A stretch of DNA of 64,000 nucleotides from Bacteroidales bacterium (GCA_900768685.1 CAAGDX010000005.1:1-64000); one strand, 5' to 3'. Positions 54,527 through 62,585 are shown, numbered from the stretch's first letter. Numbers and translations: made by a program. The notes: a model not told the origin generated them from the sequence alone.

Positions 54527-56266
54527 ATGGAACAATATTTAGTATCAGCCAGAAAATACCGCCCGTCAACGTTTGACACCGTTGTGGGGCAGAAGTCGCT
54601 CACTTTGACGCTCAGAAACGCCATTGCCACAGGGCGACTTGCACACGCTTACCTCTTCTGCGGCTCTCGAGGAGTGGGTAAAACGTCGTGTGCCAGAATT
54701 TTTGCGAAGACTATAAACTGTCAGCACCCCACTGCCGACGGTAATCCTTGCAACGAGTGCGACTCCTGCAAGGCTTTTAATGAAGGTCGTTCGCTGAACA
54801 TCGTAGAACTTGACGCCGCCTCAAACAATGGCGTGGAAGATATCCGCTCGCTCTGCGACCAGGTGCTTATCCCGCCCACAAACGGCAAGTACCGCGTTTT
54901 TATCATAGACGAGGTCCACATGCTTTCCGTGGCGGCTTTCAACTCTTTCCTCAAAACACTGGAGGAGCCGCCAAGTTACGTGATTTTCATCCTTGCCACT
55001 ACGGAAAAGCATAAAATTCTGCCAACTATCCTCTCCCGCTGCCAGATTTACGACTTTAACCGCATCACTATCAAGGATATAATAGACCACCTGGAATATG
55101 TGGCTAAAAGTGAGGGCATGACGGCGGAACGCTCCGCTCTGAACGTGATAGCCTCCAAAGCCGACGGCGCTATGCGTGACGCTCTCTCCATTTTTGACCA
55201 GGTTGCTGCTTCGTCTCGCGGTAATATCACGTACCAAAGCACTATCGACAACCTGAACGTGCTGGATGCTACATATTATTCCCGACTTGTTGACGCATTT
55301 ATTGCGGAAGATGTCACAAACGCTCTCCTTATCTATAAAGAGATTCGTGACAAAGGGTTTGACTCCCATTTCTTCATCACGGGTCTCGCTCAATACCTCA
55401 GAGACCTCCTCGTGTCTCGAACGGAGCAGACACTCGCACTCCTGGATACTGACGACAGCATAAAGCAAACAATGAAGGCACAAGCCCTAAAAGCCGAACC
55501 GCGGTTTTTCTACGAGGCTATGAGCCTTTGCAATGATGCCGACCTAAACTACAGAGCAGCCTCGAACAAGATTTTCCTCGTTGAGATTCTGCTCATCAAA
55601 CTGTGCCAACTGCTAAGCCCCTCCCCCACTTATAGCGGGCAGGGAGAGGGGCAAATAAAGCCCATTCCCCAAATGGCAAAACCGGCTGCAAGCGGCTCTT
55701 GCACTTCGCAGACGGCTTCCGCACCGCAGCAAAAACCTGCGGTTACTCCTGCTCCGGCTCCTGCTGTGACAAGCAGACCTGTGGCTCCACCGCCTCCTCC
55801 ACAAACGGCGAACCGCACTTTCATCACCGGTCCGTCGCTCAGACGTCTCCACGAAAAAGAACAAAAACCTGCGGAAACGGTTCAGCAGGTTCAGCAGCGT
55901 GTTCGCAAATCGCAATACACCGCAGAACAGGTAAAAGTCGCTTGGCTGGAGTTTGCAAACCTCCACCCAACGGAGAAACTCCTCATAAATGCTATGAGAA
56001 ACTCCATTCCGACACTCGTGAATGGTGACACATATAAGATTGTAGTGGAAAATCAGGTGCAACACGGAAAAGTGATGGAATTTCTCCGTGACATCTACGA
56101 TTTTATCCACCCCAAAATTGACAACGATTATTGGACTCTGGAAATTGAGGAAAACCGCGGTGTCAGTTCACCGCACACCTGGAATGAACGTGAAGTTTTC
56201 AATTACATCCTCGCTCACGACGAAAACTTCAAGGAAATGGTTTCCACACTCAAATTGCACCTTTAA
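54527..56266 (+). CDS. dnaX: DNA polymerase III subunit gamma/tau
   Basis: 579 residues from ATG 54527. Clamp-loader AAA+ core: KYRPSTFDTVVGQKSL, Walker A CGSRGVGKTSCARI, zinc cysteines in CQHPTADGNPCNECDSC, Walker B FIIDEVHML and sensor ATTEKHKILPTILSRCQ. A low-complexity Pro/Ala/Gln linker (about 365-450) leads to a C-terminal domain (AEQVKVAWLEFA) typical of Bacteroidota. In the linker a palindromic DNA element (55617-55652) is read in frame as about 12 residues. No slippery frameshift site is obvious. Confidence 0.95.
   Translation: MEQYLVSARKYRPSTFDTVVGQKSLTLTLRNAIATGRLAHAYLFCGSRGVGKTSCARIFAKTINCQHPTADGNPCNECDSCKAFNEGRSLNIVELDAASNNGVEDIRSLCDQVLIPPTNGKYRVFIIDEVHMLSVAAFNSFLKTLEEPPSYVIFILATTEKHKILPTILSRCQIYDFNRITIKDIIDHLEYVAKSEGMTAERSALNVIASKADGAMRDALSIFDQVAASSRGNITYQSTIDNLNVLDATYYSRLVDAFIAEDVTNALLIYKEIRDKGFDSHFFITGLAQYLRDLLVSRTEQTLALLDTDDSIKQTMKAQALKAEPRFFYEAMSLCNDADLNYRAASNKIFLVEILLIKLCQLLSPSPTYSGQGEGQIKPIPQMAKPAASGSCTSQTASAPQQKPAVTPAPAPAVTSRPVAPPPPPQTANRTFITGPSLRRLHEKEQKPAETVQQVQQRVRKSQYTAEQVKVAWLEFANLHPTEKLLINAMRNSIPTLVNGDTYKIVVENQVQHGKVMEFLRDIYDFIHPKIDNDYWTLEIEENRGVSSPHTWNEREVFNYILAHDENFKEMVSTLKLHL
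55617..55652. repeat. Palindromic element inserted in frame in dnaX
   Basis: GCCCCTCCCCC and GGGAGAGGGGC arms (one mismatch) around ACTTATAGCGGGCA. It lies at the border of the clamp-loader core and the linker, adding SPSPTYSGQGEGQ without disturbing the frame. Confidence 0.75.
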
Positions 56267-56298
56267 TAAATTCATAATGCATGATGCATAATGCATAG
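56267..56298. repeat. ATGCAT-type short repeats after dnaX
   Basis: ATTCATAATGCATGATGCATAATGCAT begins at the dnaX stop; it resembles 327-358 and 16007-16085. Confidence 0.55.
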
Positions 56299-56384
56299 TT
56301 TTTTTTATTATGTGATATGCCGTGGTGCACGTTGCGGAGCAAAGCAACAAGTCAAACGCCGGGTTCTGTGTATAGAGAACCTGT

Positions 56385-56704
56385 ATCATCAGTGTGTCGG
56401 AGACACGCTGATGATGAGGAGCCTCGGTGAGGCTCCAATTGTGGTAAACGCCGGGTTCAGCCTCGGAGAGGCTTAACCCGGTGAACCACATAATAGGCTA
56501 TACGAGCCTTGGAGAGGCTCGGTTGTGATAATGAACTCACAAGCTAATCTGTTACCACAACCGAACCCCTCCAGGGTTCGATATATGGAAGTGAGTCTTT
56601 CTATCCCTACGTTAAGCCTCTCGCGAGGCTGAACGCAGGGTTTACCACAATTAAAGCTCCTCCAGGGCTTTTCATCAGCATCGTATCTCCGATACAATGC
56701 TGAT
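56385..56704 (+). repeat. Array of hairpins with constant CTCC[AG] loop (copy 2)
   Basis: Eight hairpins. Inverted (loop CGGAG, CGGTG or TGGAG on this strand): 56385-56415 (13-bp stem), 56418-56436 (7 bp), 56451-56481 (12 pairs, one mismatch), 56503-56521 (7 bp). Direct: 56562-56580 (7 bp, CTCCA), 56611-56633 (variant CTCGCG loop), 56653-56671 (7 bp, CTCCA) and 56674-56704 (12 of 13 pairs, CTCCG). TTTACCACAA-like linkers occur at 56437-56447, 56552-56560 and 56641-56650. The direct half matches copy 1 at 1-100 closely, except in the unrelated stems farther on. Confidence 0.8.
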
Positions 56705-56734
56705 ACCTGTTCACTTTGACACTGAACCCGGCGG

Positions 56735-56788
56735 AATCGTATAGATTTTGCTCATTTTGCAGATATGCTAAGTCGTATAGACTTTGCT
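56735..56788 (+). repeat. Direct repeat pair TCGTATAGANTTTGCT
   Basis: Two copies, 36 bp apart (56735-56752 and 56771-56788), differing at two or three positions. Confidence 0.6.
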
Positions 56789-56797
56789 ATTACCAAC

Positions 56798-56832
56798 AAC
56801 CGAAGCACTATCTGTTAAATAGTGTTTCGGTT
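56798..56832. repeat. 14-bp hairpin
   Basis: AACCGAAGCACTAT and ATAGTGTTTCGGTT pair with one G-T around CTGTTAA. There is no strong T-run after it, so its role is unclear. Confidence 0.65.
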
Positions 56833-56848
56833 TAGTTAAAGACTGTTA

Positions 56849-56885
56849 ACAAGCTTGCGTATATATATATATATATATAATTTTG
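56849..56885 (+). promoter_or_regulatory. AT dinucleotide tract and -7 box TAATTTTG
   Basis: About eleven TA units (56850-56879) run directly into TAATTTTG at 56878-56885. No -33 TTG at the usual distance. If used, transcription starts near 56892, leaving a leader of about 250 bases before the gene at 57144. Confidence 0.45.
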
Positions 56886-56891
56886 CAGCGA

Positions 56892-57143
56892 TTTATCAAT
56901 AAAGTAGAGATTAATAGCCTAATAACAAAGGCATTACTATCGCACACATTACATTATTTAATTAATATAAATTCAGTTTTACCAAAAAACTAAAAACCGA
57001 TGAAACGTAAAGGCAAACTTTGCGGAGCATTCATAAAAGGCTCTGCAAGGCAATTAAATATAATGTATAGTATCGTCCCGTCCGGGATGTGAATCGCAGA
57101 CGGGATTTTTTAACAGAATAATCAATCTTAAAATTACAATAAT
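56892..57143 (+). ncRNA. Candidate structured leader or small RNA
   Basis: Between the -7 box and ATG 57144 lie a 9-bp hairpin (TTGCGGAGC 57020-57028 with GCTCTGCAA 57040-57048) and an intrinsic terminator at 57076-57111. The left terminator arm can instead pair with 57084-57089, so two folds exclude each other, as in attenuators. I do not recognise a known riboswitch class. It could also be a free small RNA ended by this terminator. Confidence 0.4.
57076..57111 (+). terminator. Intrinsic terminator inside the leader
   Basis: TCCCGTC...GACGGGA (7 bp) followed by TTTTTT, ending 32 bp before the start codon at 57144. Competing hairpin: CGTCCC-GTCC-GGGATG at 57074-57089. Confidence 0.65.
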
Positions 57144-58247
57144 ATGAAAAAAAATTTATCTCTTTTATTTTTTGTAGCATCACTGTTCACTTCTCTCGCT
57201 GCTAAGGCAGACATCACAGTCTATGTTCAGACGACAGATGCTCCTTTTGAAGTTAAACGTATTTACGCCTTTGGCGGCAATGCCGGTGAAGTTTTAGGAT
57301 GGTGGGGCGGTTACGCTTTTCAAGAATCAGACAAAACCACTATCAATGGCAAGCAGTATTATTCCTACACCTTTACTAAAAATGAATCAGGTGATGATAT
57401 TACTTCGGTAAATATTATTTTTAACAATTATGACGGTAATAGTAGCAATGCTCAAACTGTAGACATTGTAGGTGTTACTGAGAGTCAAGTGATTGTAATC
57501 AAGAACGAAAAAGTTGGTGACAAATATACTGTAGAGCAAACTTCACTTTCATCTTTTAAAATAGATGCACCAGCCATCAGCCAAAACGGCAACTTCGTAA
57601 CTATCACTACTGCAACAGAGGGTGCAACTATCTATTACTCTCTTGACGGTGAAAATCCAACTCAAACAAACAGTTTTGAATACACCGCTCCATTTGAACA
57701 AAAAGCAAACTGCACTATCAAGGCTATTGCAGTAAAGGAGAATTTCCAAGACTCTGAAGTTGCTTCACTTGACTTTACTGCCACTACAGGTATCACTGTT
57801 TATGTTAAGAAAGAAGCTCCATTTACTGTAAACCGTATTTATGCTTGGGATCCTTCTGTATCCGGTGAGAATTGGATTACAGCAGCATGGGGAGGAGATG
57901 AATTCCAGGGTGAAGTTGTTGACGATGGTATTACATTCTTGGTTTACACATTTGATGCACAATACAAAAATATAAATATCATATTCTCTGAGAATGGAAA
58001 CGGCAAAAAACAAACGGTGGATGTTGAGGGAGTAAAATATTCCAGCACATTTGTGATTTCCTCTGAAAAAGATGGTGATAAATTCAAAGTAAATCCAATC
58101 AAAACCACCGGCATTGAATCCATAGCAGAAGATGCAGAAGTAGCACCGGAATATTTCAATCTCCAAGGTGTGAAAATTGCCAATCCGAAAAACGGCTTAT
58201 ACATCAAACGCATTGGTAACAAAGCAGAAAAAGTGTATATCCGCTAA
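57144..58247 (+). CDS. Secreted protein with two CBM26-like modules and T9SS-type tail
   Basis: 367 residues. Signal peptide MKKNLSLLFFVASLFTSLAAKA. Two related modules, about 22-125 (ITVYVQTTDAPFEVKRIYAFGG...GWWGG) and 215-320 (ITVYVKKEAPFTVNRIYAWDP...AAWGGDEF), resemble starch-binding CBM26 domains. Between them is a chitobiase C-terminal-like segment (EGATIYYSLDGENPTQTNSFEYTAPF). The tail EYFNLQGVKI...GLYIKRIGNKAEKVYIR is T9SS type-A-like. There is no catalytic domain. Surface alpha-glucan binding is inferred. Confidence 0.83.
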   Translation: MKKNLSLLFFVASLFTSLAAKADITVYVQTTDAPFEVKRIYAFGGNAGEVLGWWGGYAFQESDKTTINGKQYYSYTFTKNESGDDITSVNIIFNNYDGNSSNAQTVDIVGVTESQVIVIKNEKVGDKYTVEQTSLSSFKIDAPAISQNGNFVTITTATEGATIYYSLDGENPTQTNSFEYTAPFEQKANCTIKAIAVKENFQDSEVASLDFTATTGITVYVKKEAPFTVNRIYAWDPSVSGENWITAAWGGDEFQGEVVDDGITFLVYTFDAQYKNINIIFSENGNGKKQTVDVEGVKYSSTFVISSEKDGDKFKVNPIKTTGIESIAEDAEVAPEYFNLQGVKIANPKNGLYIKRIGNKAEKVYIR

Positions 58248-58305
58248 TCCTCAATTCGCAAAAATAATTGCTCGCGGCATCACGCACTGCAAGCAAAGAA
58301 AATAC

Positions 58306-58340
58306 AAAAAACAGGCAGGAATTTTCCCGCCTGTTTTTTT
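58306..58340 (+). terminator. Intrinsic terminator
   Basis: AAAAAACAGGCAGGAATTTTCCCGCCTGTTTTTTT-type stem (about 12 bp), behind the CBM26-like gene. Confidence 0.8.
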
Positions 58341-58386
58341 ATAAAGTCGCACTTAGCATATCTTGCTGAATTACAAATTGTTAGCT

Positions 58387-58478
58387 GCATTTTTGTAAAA
58401 AGTCAGAGGAATAACTCGCACTTTTCTGTAAAAAGTCAGAGGAATAACTTGCACTTTTTTGTAAAAAGTCAGAGGAAA
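58387..58478. repeat. 33-bp tandem repeat, about 2.7 copies
   Basis: The core GTAAAAAGTCAGAGGA occurs at 58395, 58428 and 58461, exactly 33 bp apart; TTTT and ATAACTYGCAC complete the unit. Not part of an ORF. Confidence 0.85.
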
Positions 58479-58503
58479 GATACAATATATCATCCTAATA
58501 AAC

Positions 58504-58545
58504 AACTAAATTTGGTTGTTTTTTACTAATCAACCAAATTTAGTT
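58504..58545. repeat. Perfect 15-bp inverted repeat
   Basis: AACTAAATTTGGTTG, 12 bases, CAACCAAATTTAGTT. It lies just beyond the 3' end of the minus-strand methyltransferase gene; it may serve as its terminator or as a protein-binding site. Confidence 0.7.
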
Positions 58546-58566
58546 TATTCTCAGCCAAAAATCTTT

Positions 58567-59094
58567 TCACAATAGTTTTTCAAAGAAATGCCACAGTGCC
58601 ACTCCGGCGGAGACGGAAACATTAAGTGAATGTTTCATGCCTCGCTGCGGAATCTCTATGCAAACGTCTGAAGCATCTACCACCGCTTGCGATACGCCTT
58701 CCACCTCATGCCCTACTATTATTGCATATCTTTTTGACTTTTCCACCTCAAAATTTTCCAGCGAAATACTCTCCTTTACCTGCTCCAAACAGCAAACAGT
58801 GTAGCCATCGCCTTTCAGCTCCGCAATAGCATCAAGAGTATCGCCATAATATGTCCATTCCACGGAATCCTCCGCCCCAAGTGCCGTCTTGTGAATTTCC
58901 GGTGATGGCGGACAAGCCGTGATGCCGCAAAGACAGATTCGCTCCACCGCAAAAGCATCGCAGGTGCGAAACATCGAGCCTATATTGTTAAGGCTACGTA
59001 TATTGTCAAGAACAAGCACAAGGGGATTCTTGCGACTGCGGCGAAATTCCTCTGTTGTAGGGCGATTTAAGTCCCAGATAGTTTTCTTCTGCAT
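58567..59094 (-). CDS. SpoU/TrmH-family RNA 2'-O-methyltransferase
   Basis: 175 residues, a single SPOUT domain without an N-terminal substrate-binding domain. Motif 1 region is NPLVLVLDNIRSLNNIGSMFRTCDAF, motif 2 is IIVGHEVEGVSQ, and motif 3 is IPQRGMKHSLNVSVSAGVALW. The target RNA is not predictable. It is a single-gene unit; no clear promoter box was found. Confidence 0.92.
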   Translation of the reverse strand: MQKKTIWDLNRPTTEEFRRSRKNPLVLVLDNIRSLNNIGSMFRTCDAFAVERICLCGITACPPSPEIHKTALGAEDSVEWTYYGDTLDAIAELKGDGYTVCCLEQVKESISLENFEVEKSKRYAIIVGHEVEGVSQAVVDASDVCIEIPQRGMKHSLNVSVSAGVALWHFFEKLL

Positions 59095-59222
59095 AAGAGC
59101 CTGTTTTATAAAGAAAGTTAAAAAATGGCATTTAACATTGCGAAATTACAAAAAAATTGGCATATCTTACACTATTTCTATTCTTAAAGGCGAGTTGATG
59201 TTCAAAATAGCATTATTTGTTG

Positions 59223-59230
59223 TATTTTTG
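59223..59230 (+). promoter_or_regulatory. -7 box TATTTTTG for the PCMD-like gene
   Basis: TAnnTTTG match 37 bases before ATG 59268. Confidence 0.5.
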
Positions 59231-59267
59231 CAGACTTAAACTTTGAGAAAGGAAAAAAAACAGCAAT

Positions 59268-60227
59268 ATGAAAAAATACATTCTTGCCATAATAGTAGCT
59301 CTCACAAGCATTTTTGGCACTAAGGCTCAGACTTTTGAGAAAATAAAGTATGGTGATTTTGAAAACTGGGTTACTCGTACTATTCCCGAATCCAGAATTA
59401 TCGGTGGCAACAAAAAGACTCTTTATGAAATAGGTCCTACGGAATCTATCACGGGAAACATTCCATACACCAACAAGGGAGGTTCCCCATGGGCAACCTC
59501 AAACGTACTCGCAAACGTGATGGGCATCGTCAAAGGTTCAAATGCCGTATTTCCGGAGGACAGAGCAAGCGGTGGCAAATGCTGCAAACTTACTTGCCTT
59601 ATGGAACACTGCAAGGCTATAGGTATCATAAACATAGACGTGGTGGTGGCAGGTTCTATTTTCCTGGGAAAGATGATAGAACCTATAAAATCCACTTCTG
59701 ACCCATATAGCAAAATGGAAATGGGTATTAAATTCACCCGTCGCCCGAAGGCTCTCCGCTTTGACTACAGTCTCACTATCCCGGACGGCGACACTCGTAC
59801 GTATTCCAGCGGTTTCGGAAAGAAGAAAACGTACAAGGGGCACGACTGTGCGGAAGCATACATTCTTCTCCAGCGTCGCTTTGAAGATGAAGACGGAAAC
59901 ATCTATGCCAAGCGTGTAGGTACAGGTCGTCTGCACCTGGATAAAAGCACAAACGGATGGATAAACGGCTTTGAAATCCCCGTTTGGTACGGCGACATCA
60001 CTTCTCGCACGGATTATAAAAACTATATGGGGCTAATTCCGGAAGAAGACTCATACTATGCCACAAACAGTAAGGGCAAAATGGTGAAAGTGGTGGAAAC
60101 AGGTTGGGACAGAGAAGATGCCACACCCACACACATGCTCATTATGCTTTCTGCCGGCAGTGGCAAGGCTTACATAGGCACCATAGGACTTACTTTGCTT
60201 GTAGATAATGTAGGGTTGGTGTTTTAA
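59268..60227 (+). CDS. PCMD-like (putative carbohydrate metabolism domain) exported protein
   Basis: 319 residues. Signal peptide MKKYILAIIVALTSIFGTKA. The mature part starts FEKIKYGDFENW and continues with WATSN, FPEDRASGGKCCKL, RPKALRFDYSL and a GSGKAYIGTIGLTLLVDNVGLVF end. This is the pattern of PCMD jellyroll proteins found with carbohydrate-use genes in Bacteroidales. There is no lipobox and no enzyme motif; binding is the likely role. Confidence 0.8.
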   Translation: MKKYILAIIVALTSIFGTKAQTFEKIKYGDFENWVTRTIPESRIIGGNKKTLYEIGPTESITGNIPYTNKGGSPWATSNVLANVMGIVKGSNAVFPEDRASGGKCCKLTCLMEHCKAIGIINIDVVVAGSIFLGKMIEPIKSTSDPYSKMEMGIKFTRRPKALRFDYSLTIPDGDTRTYSSGFGKKKTYKGHDCAEAYILLQRRFEDEDGNIYAKRVGTGRLHLDKSTNGWINGFEIPVWYGDITSRTDYKNYMGLIPEEDSYYATNSKGKMVKVVETGWDREDATPTHMLIMLSAGSGKAYIGTIGLTLLVDNVGLVF

Positions 60228-60244
60228 AATAGTGCTAAAAGTAT

Positions 60245-60252
60245 TATCTTTG
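60245..60252 (+). promoter_or_regulatory. -7 box TATCTTTG for the lactonase gene
   Basis: TAnnTTTG match 19 bases before ATG 60272. Confidence 0.55.
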
Positions 60253-60271
60253 CAAAAAGAAAAATTTTGCG

Positions 60272-61390
60272 ATGAAAAAGAAATATAGCATTTGGATTAA
60301 CTGCATTTTTGCGACTGCGGTGCTGACAGGCTGTGAGCAGCAGAGCAATAAGGAAATACTTGTGTGTGGCACATACACGGAAATGAGTGACGCATTTACA
60401 GGCAGCTCCGGCGTCTATTCCCTGGAGTTTGATGCCAATACGGGAAGGCTGTCTATGGTGGATTCCGTGGAGGCACATAATCCGTCGTATATCGCAGTTT
60501 CCAAGGAGCGAAACCTTATCTACGCAGTGAGAGAAACAGGGAATCATTCCGGCGTATATACCATTCCGTGCAATAAAAATACCGGACAATTTCGTGAAGC
60601 GGAATTTTGCGAAGGTTCAAGCGGAGACCCCTGCTACGTGGAAATTTACAATGGCAGATTATTGACAGCCGACTATTCCGGCGGTGCTGTATCTGTGTTC
60701 TCTTTTAAGCCGAATGGCAATGTTGACGACCGTTTGGCTTGCGTATCTTTAGCAAGTGATAACAATTCTTCCAATAGGAGTACGGAATCTCATGCTCACT
60801 GCGTGAAAGTTATGCCACGCGAGTATGCTCTGGTGTTTACGGACCTTGGCAGAGACCGAGTATATTTTGCAAAAAAGTCTTTAACTAATAGTTTGGGATT
60901 TGTGTTTACAGACACAATCCAACTGAAAAAAGGTTTTGGTCCGAGACATGTGGATTTCACTCCGAATGGCAAGTATTGCTACATTCTTGGTGAGAAAAGC
61001 GGTGTTATTCAGGGAATTAGTTATGATGGCGAGAATTTGGGTGATGCAGGAAATGCAGTCTGCGATACACTCCGTGCAAAGGGCTCTGCGGATATCCACG
61101 TCAGTCCTGACGGCAAATTCCTCTATGCCTCAAACCGTCTCAAAGGCGATGGCATCCGTGTTTTCTCCATTCAAGACGACGGCAGTCTTAAAAATTTGCA
61201 ATACGTATTCACCGGTCGTCATCCACGCAATTTCACATTCTCTCCCGACGGCAATTTCATCCTCGTTGCCTGCCGCGACGACAATAAAATCGAGGTCTAT
61301 CGTCGCTCCAAATCCACCGGCATCATCACCCCGGAATGTGTCTCCGAGATGTACCTCCCCAAGCCCGTGTGCTTGAAGTTCTTGAAATAA
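60272..61390 (+). CDS. Lactonase family (6-phosphogluconolactonase-like) lipoprotein
   Basis: 372 residues. Lipoprotein signal with lipobox VLTGCEQ (Cys about 22). The seven-bladed propeller is typical of the YbhE/Pgl family: VCGTYTEMSDAFTGSSGVYSLEFDANTG, NPSYIAVSKERNLIYAV, GPRHVDFTPNGKYCYILGE, DIHVSPDGKFLYASNR, GRHPRNFTFSPDGNFILVACRDDN. The family includes 6-phosphogluconolactonase, but an exported lipoprotein must act on another lactone or have another role. Confidence 0.9.
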   Translation: MKKKYSIWINCIFATAVLTGCEQQSNKEILVCGTYTEMSDAFTGSSGVYSLEFDANTGRLSMVDSVEAHNPSYIAVSKERNLIYAVRETGNHSGVYTIPCNKNTGQFREAEFCEGSSGDPCYVEIYNGRLLTADYSGGAVSVFSFKPNGNVDDRLACVSLASDNNSSNRSTESHAHCVKVMPREYALVFTDLGRDRVYFAKKSLTNSLGFVFTDTIQLKKGFGPRHVDFTPNGKYCYILGEKSGVIQGISYDGENLGDAGNAVCDTLRAKGSADIHVSPDGKFLYASNRLKGDGIRVFSIQDDGSLKNLQYVFTGRHPRNFTFSPDGNFILVACRDDNKIEVYRRSKSTGIITPECVSEMYLPKPVCLKFLK

Positions 61391-61402
61391 GAAAGTATGG
61401 AT

Positions 61403-61436
61403 AAAAAATTAAGGCTGACTTTCGTCAGCCTTTTTT
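61403..61436. terminator. Bidirectional terminator between lactonase gene and tRNA
   Basis: AAGGCTGAC-TTTC-GTCAGCCTT perfect stem with T-run (61431-61436) and an A-run on the other side. Confidence 0.9.
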
Positions 61437-61438
61437 AG

Positions 61439-61510
<72 letters not shown>

Positions 61511-61524
61511 ATGTTTTGTGAGTG

Positions 61525-61532
61525 CAAAGGTA
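61525..61532 (-). promoter_or_regulatory. -7 box TACCTTTG for tRNA-fMet
   Basis: Minus-strand TAnnTTTG ending 14 bases before the tRNA 5' end. Confidence 0.6.
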
Positions 61533-61613
61533 CGGAGTTTTTGCTGTGCTTGCAAGTTAAATAATGTTAAATAACGGGAGAAACTCCGCTATTCGCCAGG
61601 TTTGCAGGGTTTT

Positions 61614-61658
61614 AGCTAATGTGGCTATTTTAGCTATGATAGCTATCTTGGCTATTTT
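61614..61658. repeat. 9-bp tandem repeat, AGCTATNNT type (copy 3)
   Basis: Five consecutive units (AGCTAATGT, GGCTATTTT, AGCTATGAT, AGCTATCTT, GGCTATTTT) downstream of the WYL gene stop, matching the arrays at 9592 and 18632. Confidence 0.8.
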
Positions 61659-61674
61659 TTTTGTGCGGCTTCCA

Positions 61675-62571
61675 TTATTTGGAGTAGTTTGTGAGTGCTT
61701 CTTTGAGTTTACCCACAACGATAGTTTTCAGTTCACGCGGTTTGAGGACAGTGAACCGCGGACCGTATGAAAGGATTTCGTTTACGAAGTCTGCTGTGAG
61801 GCAGAGTTTATAGGTAAAAATGGAGTATCCGTCGTGGAGTTGTTCCTGCTGTGATGGGTGGAGTGGGAGAGCACGGAGATATTTTGCGGTGTAGCTTTCC
61901 ACTTTTATTTCCACGTCTTTAGGTTCGCTGCTGTCGAAGATAACACCGAAATTGTATCGGCAAAACTCCTCCGGGTCAAAGTCTTCCGGGATTTTGAACA
62001 CTGTTTCCTGTTCTTTCACGTTGCTCATGCGGTCCAGAGCGTAGGTTTTTATTTTTTTGTCGGAAATGTTGTAGCCTATAAGGTACCACCGTTGTCGAAA
62101 AATCTTGATAAAGTATGGCTCAACGATTATATTTGCTTGTGGCTGAGAGCGATAATAGTTGTGATACGTGAATTTTACGGTGTGGTTTTCTCGGAGCGAA
62201 CTGATGATAATGTTCAGGAAATCTCTGGCGGAGGGCACGTCTTCCACAAAAATGCGGTTTGCTACGTCGCGAGATTCGGAAAGCACGGAGTTTACGGCAG
62301 TGGAGTTGAGGAGCCAGGATGTCACGGAGTTGTTGTGTTCATCTTCGTCTTCAATATAGTATTCAAACGTTTTAGGGTCGCACTCCACGTTTACGTTGAA
62401 AAGGTCCTGTATAGCCATGCGATAGTTGTAAAACGTGCGGCGAGGTATAGGCTTGCCGTCCGTGATAGAAGCACGGAGCCAGCAGCGATTGAGTTCCTCA
62501 CGAGTGATACGTCCGTAGCGGCGGATTGTATCCATGAGCCATACGTATTTCCCGAAAAGTTCCTGAGCCAT
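61675..62571 (-). CDS. WYL-domain transcriptional regulator
   Basis: 298 residues. An N-terminal winged-helix region (MDTIRRYGRITREELNRCWLR...IPRRTFYNYRMAIQDLFNV) is followed by a WYL domain with FTYHNYYR, EPYFIKIFRQRWYLIGYN and KKIKTYALDRM (about 130-185), and a C-terminal WCX-like part. WYL proteins sense ligands, often nucleic acids, and control stress or defence genes. Here it lies 14 bp after the symporter gene, so it is probably in that operon. Confidence 0.9.
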   Translation of the reverse strand: MAQELFGKYVWLMDTIRRYGRITREELNRCWLRASITDGKPIPRRTFYNYRMAIQDLFNVNVECDPKTFEYYIEDEDEHNNSVTSWLLNSTAVNSVLSESRDVANRIFVEDVPSARDFLNIIISSLRENHTVKFTYHNYYRSQPQANIIVEPYFIKIFRQRWYLIGYNISDKKIKTYALDRMSNVKEQETVFKIPEDFDPEEFCRYNFGVIFDSSEPKDVEIKVESYTAKYLRALPLHPSQQEQLHDGYSIFTYKLCLTADFVNEILSYGPRFTVLKPRELKTIVVGKLKEALTNYSK

Positions 62572-62585
62572 AAGTGTTTATGGTT

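Noticed and set aside
57016..57050. Known riboswitch in the leader
   Set aside because: The hairpin lacks the conserved cores of TPP, cobalamin, SAM, FMN or preQ1 classes as far as I can judge by eye.
58387..58478. 33-bp tandem repeat as a CRISPR remnant
   Set aside because: The units abut with no spacers and no cas genes are nearby.
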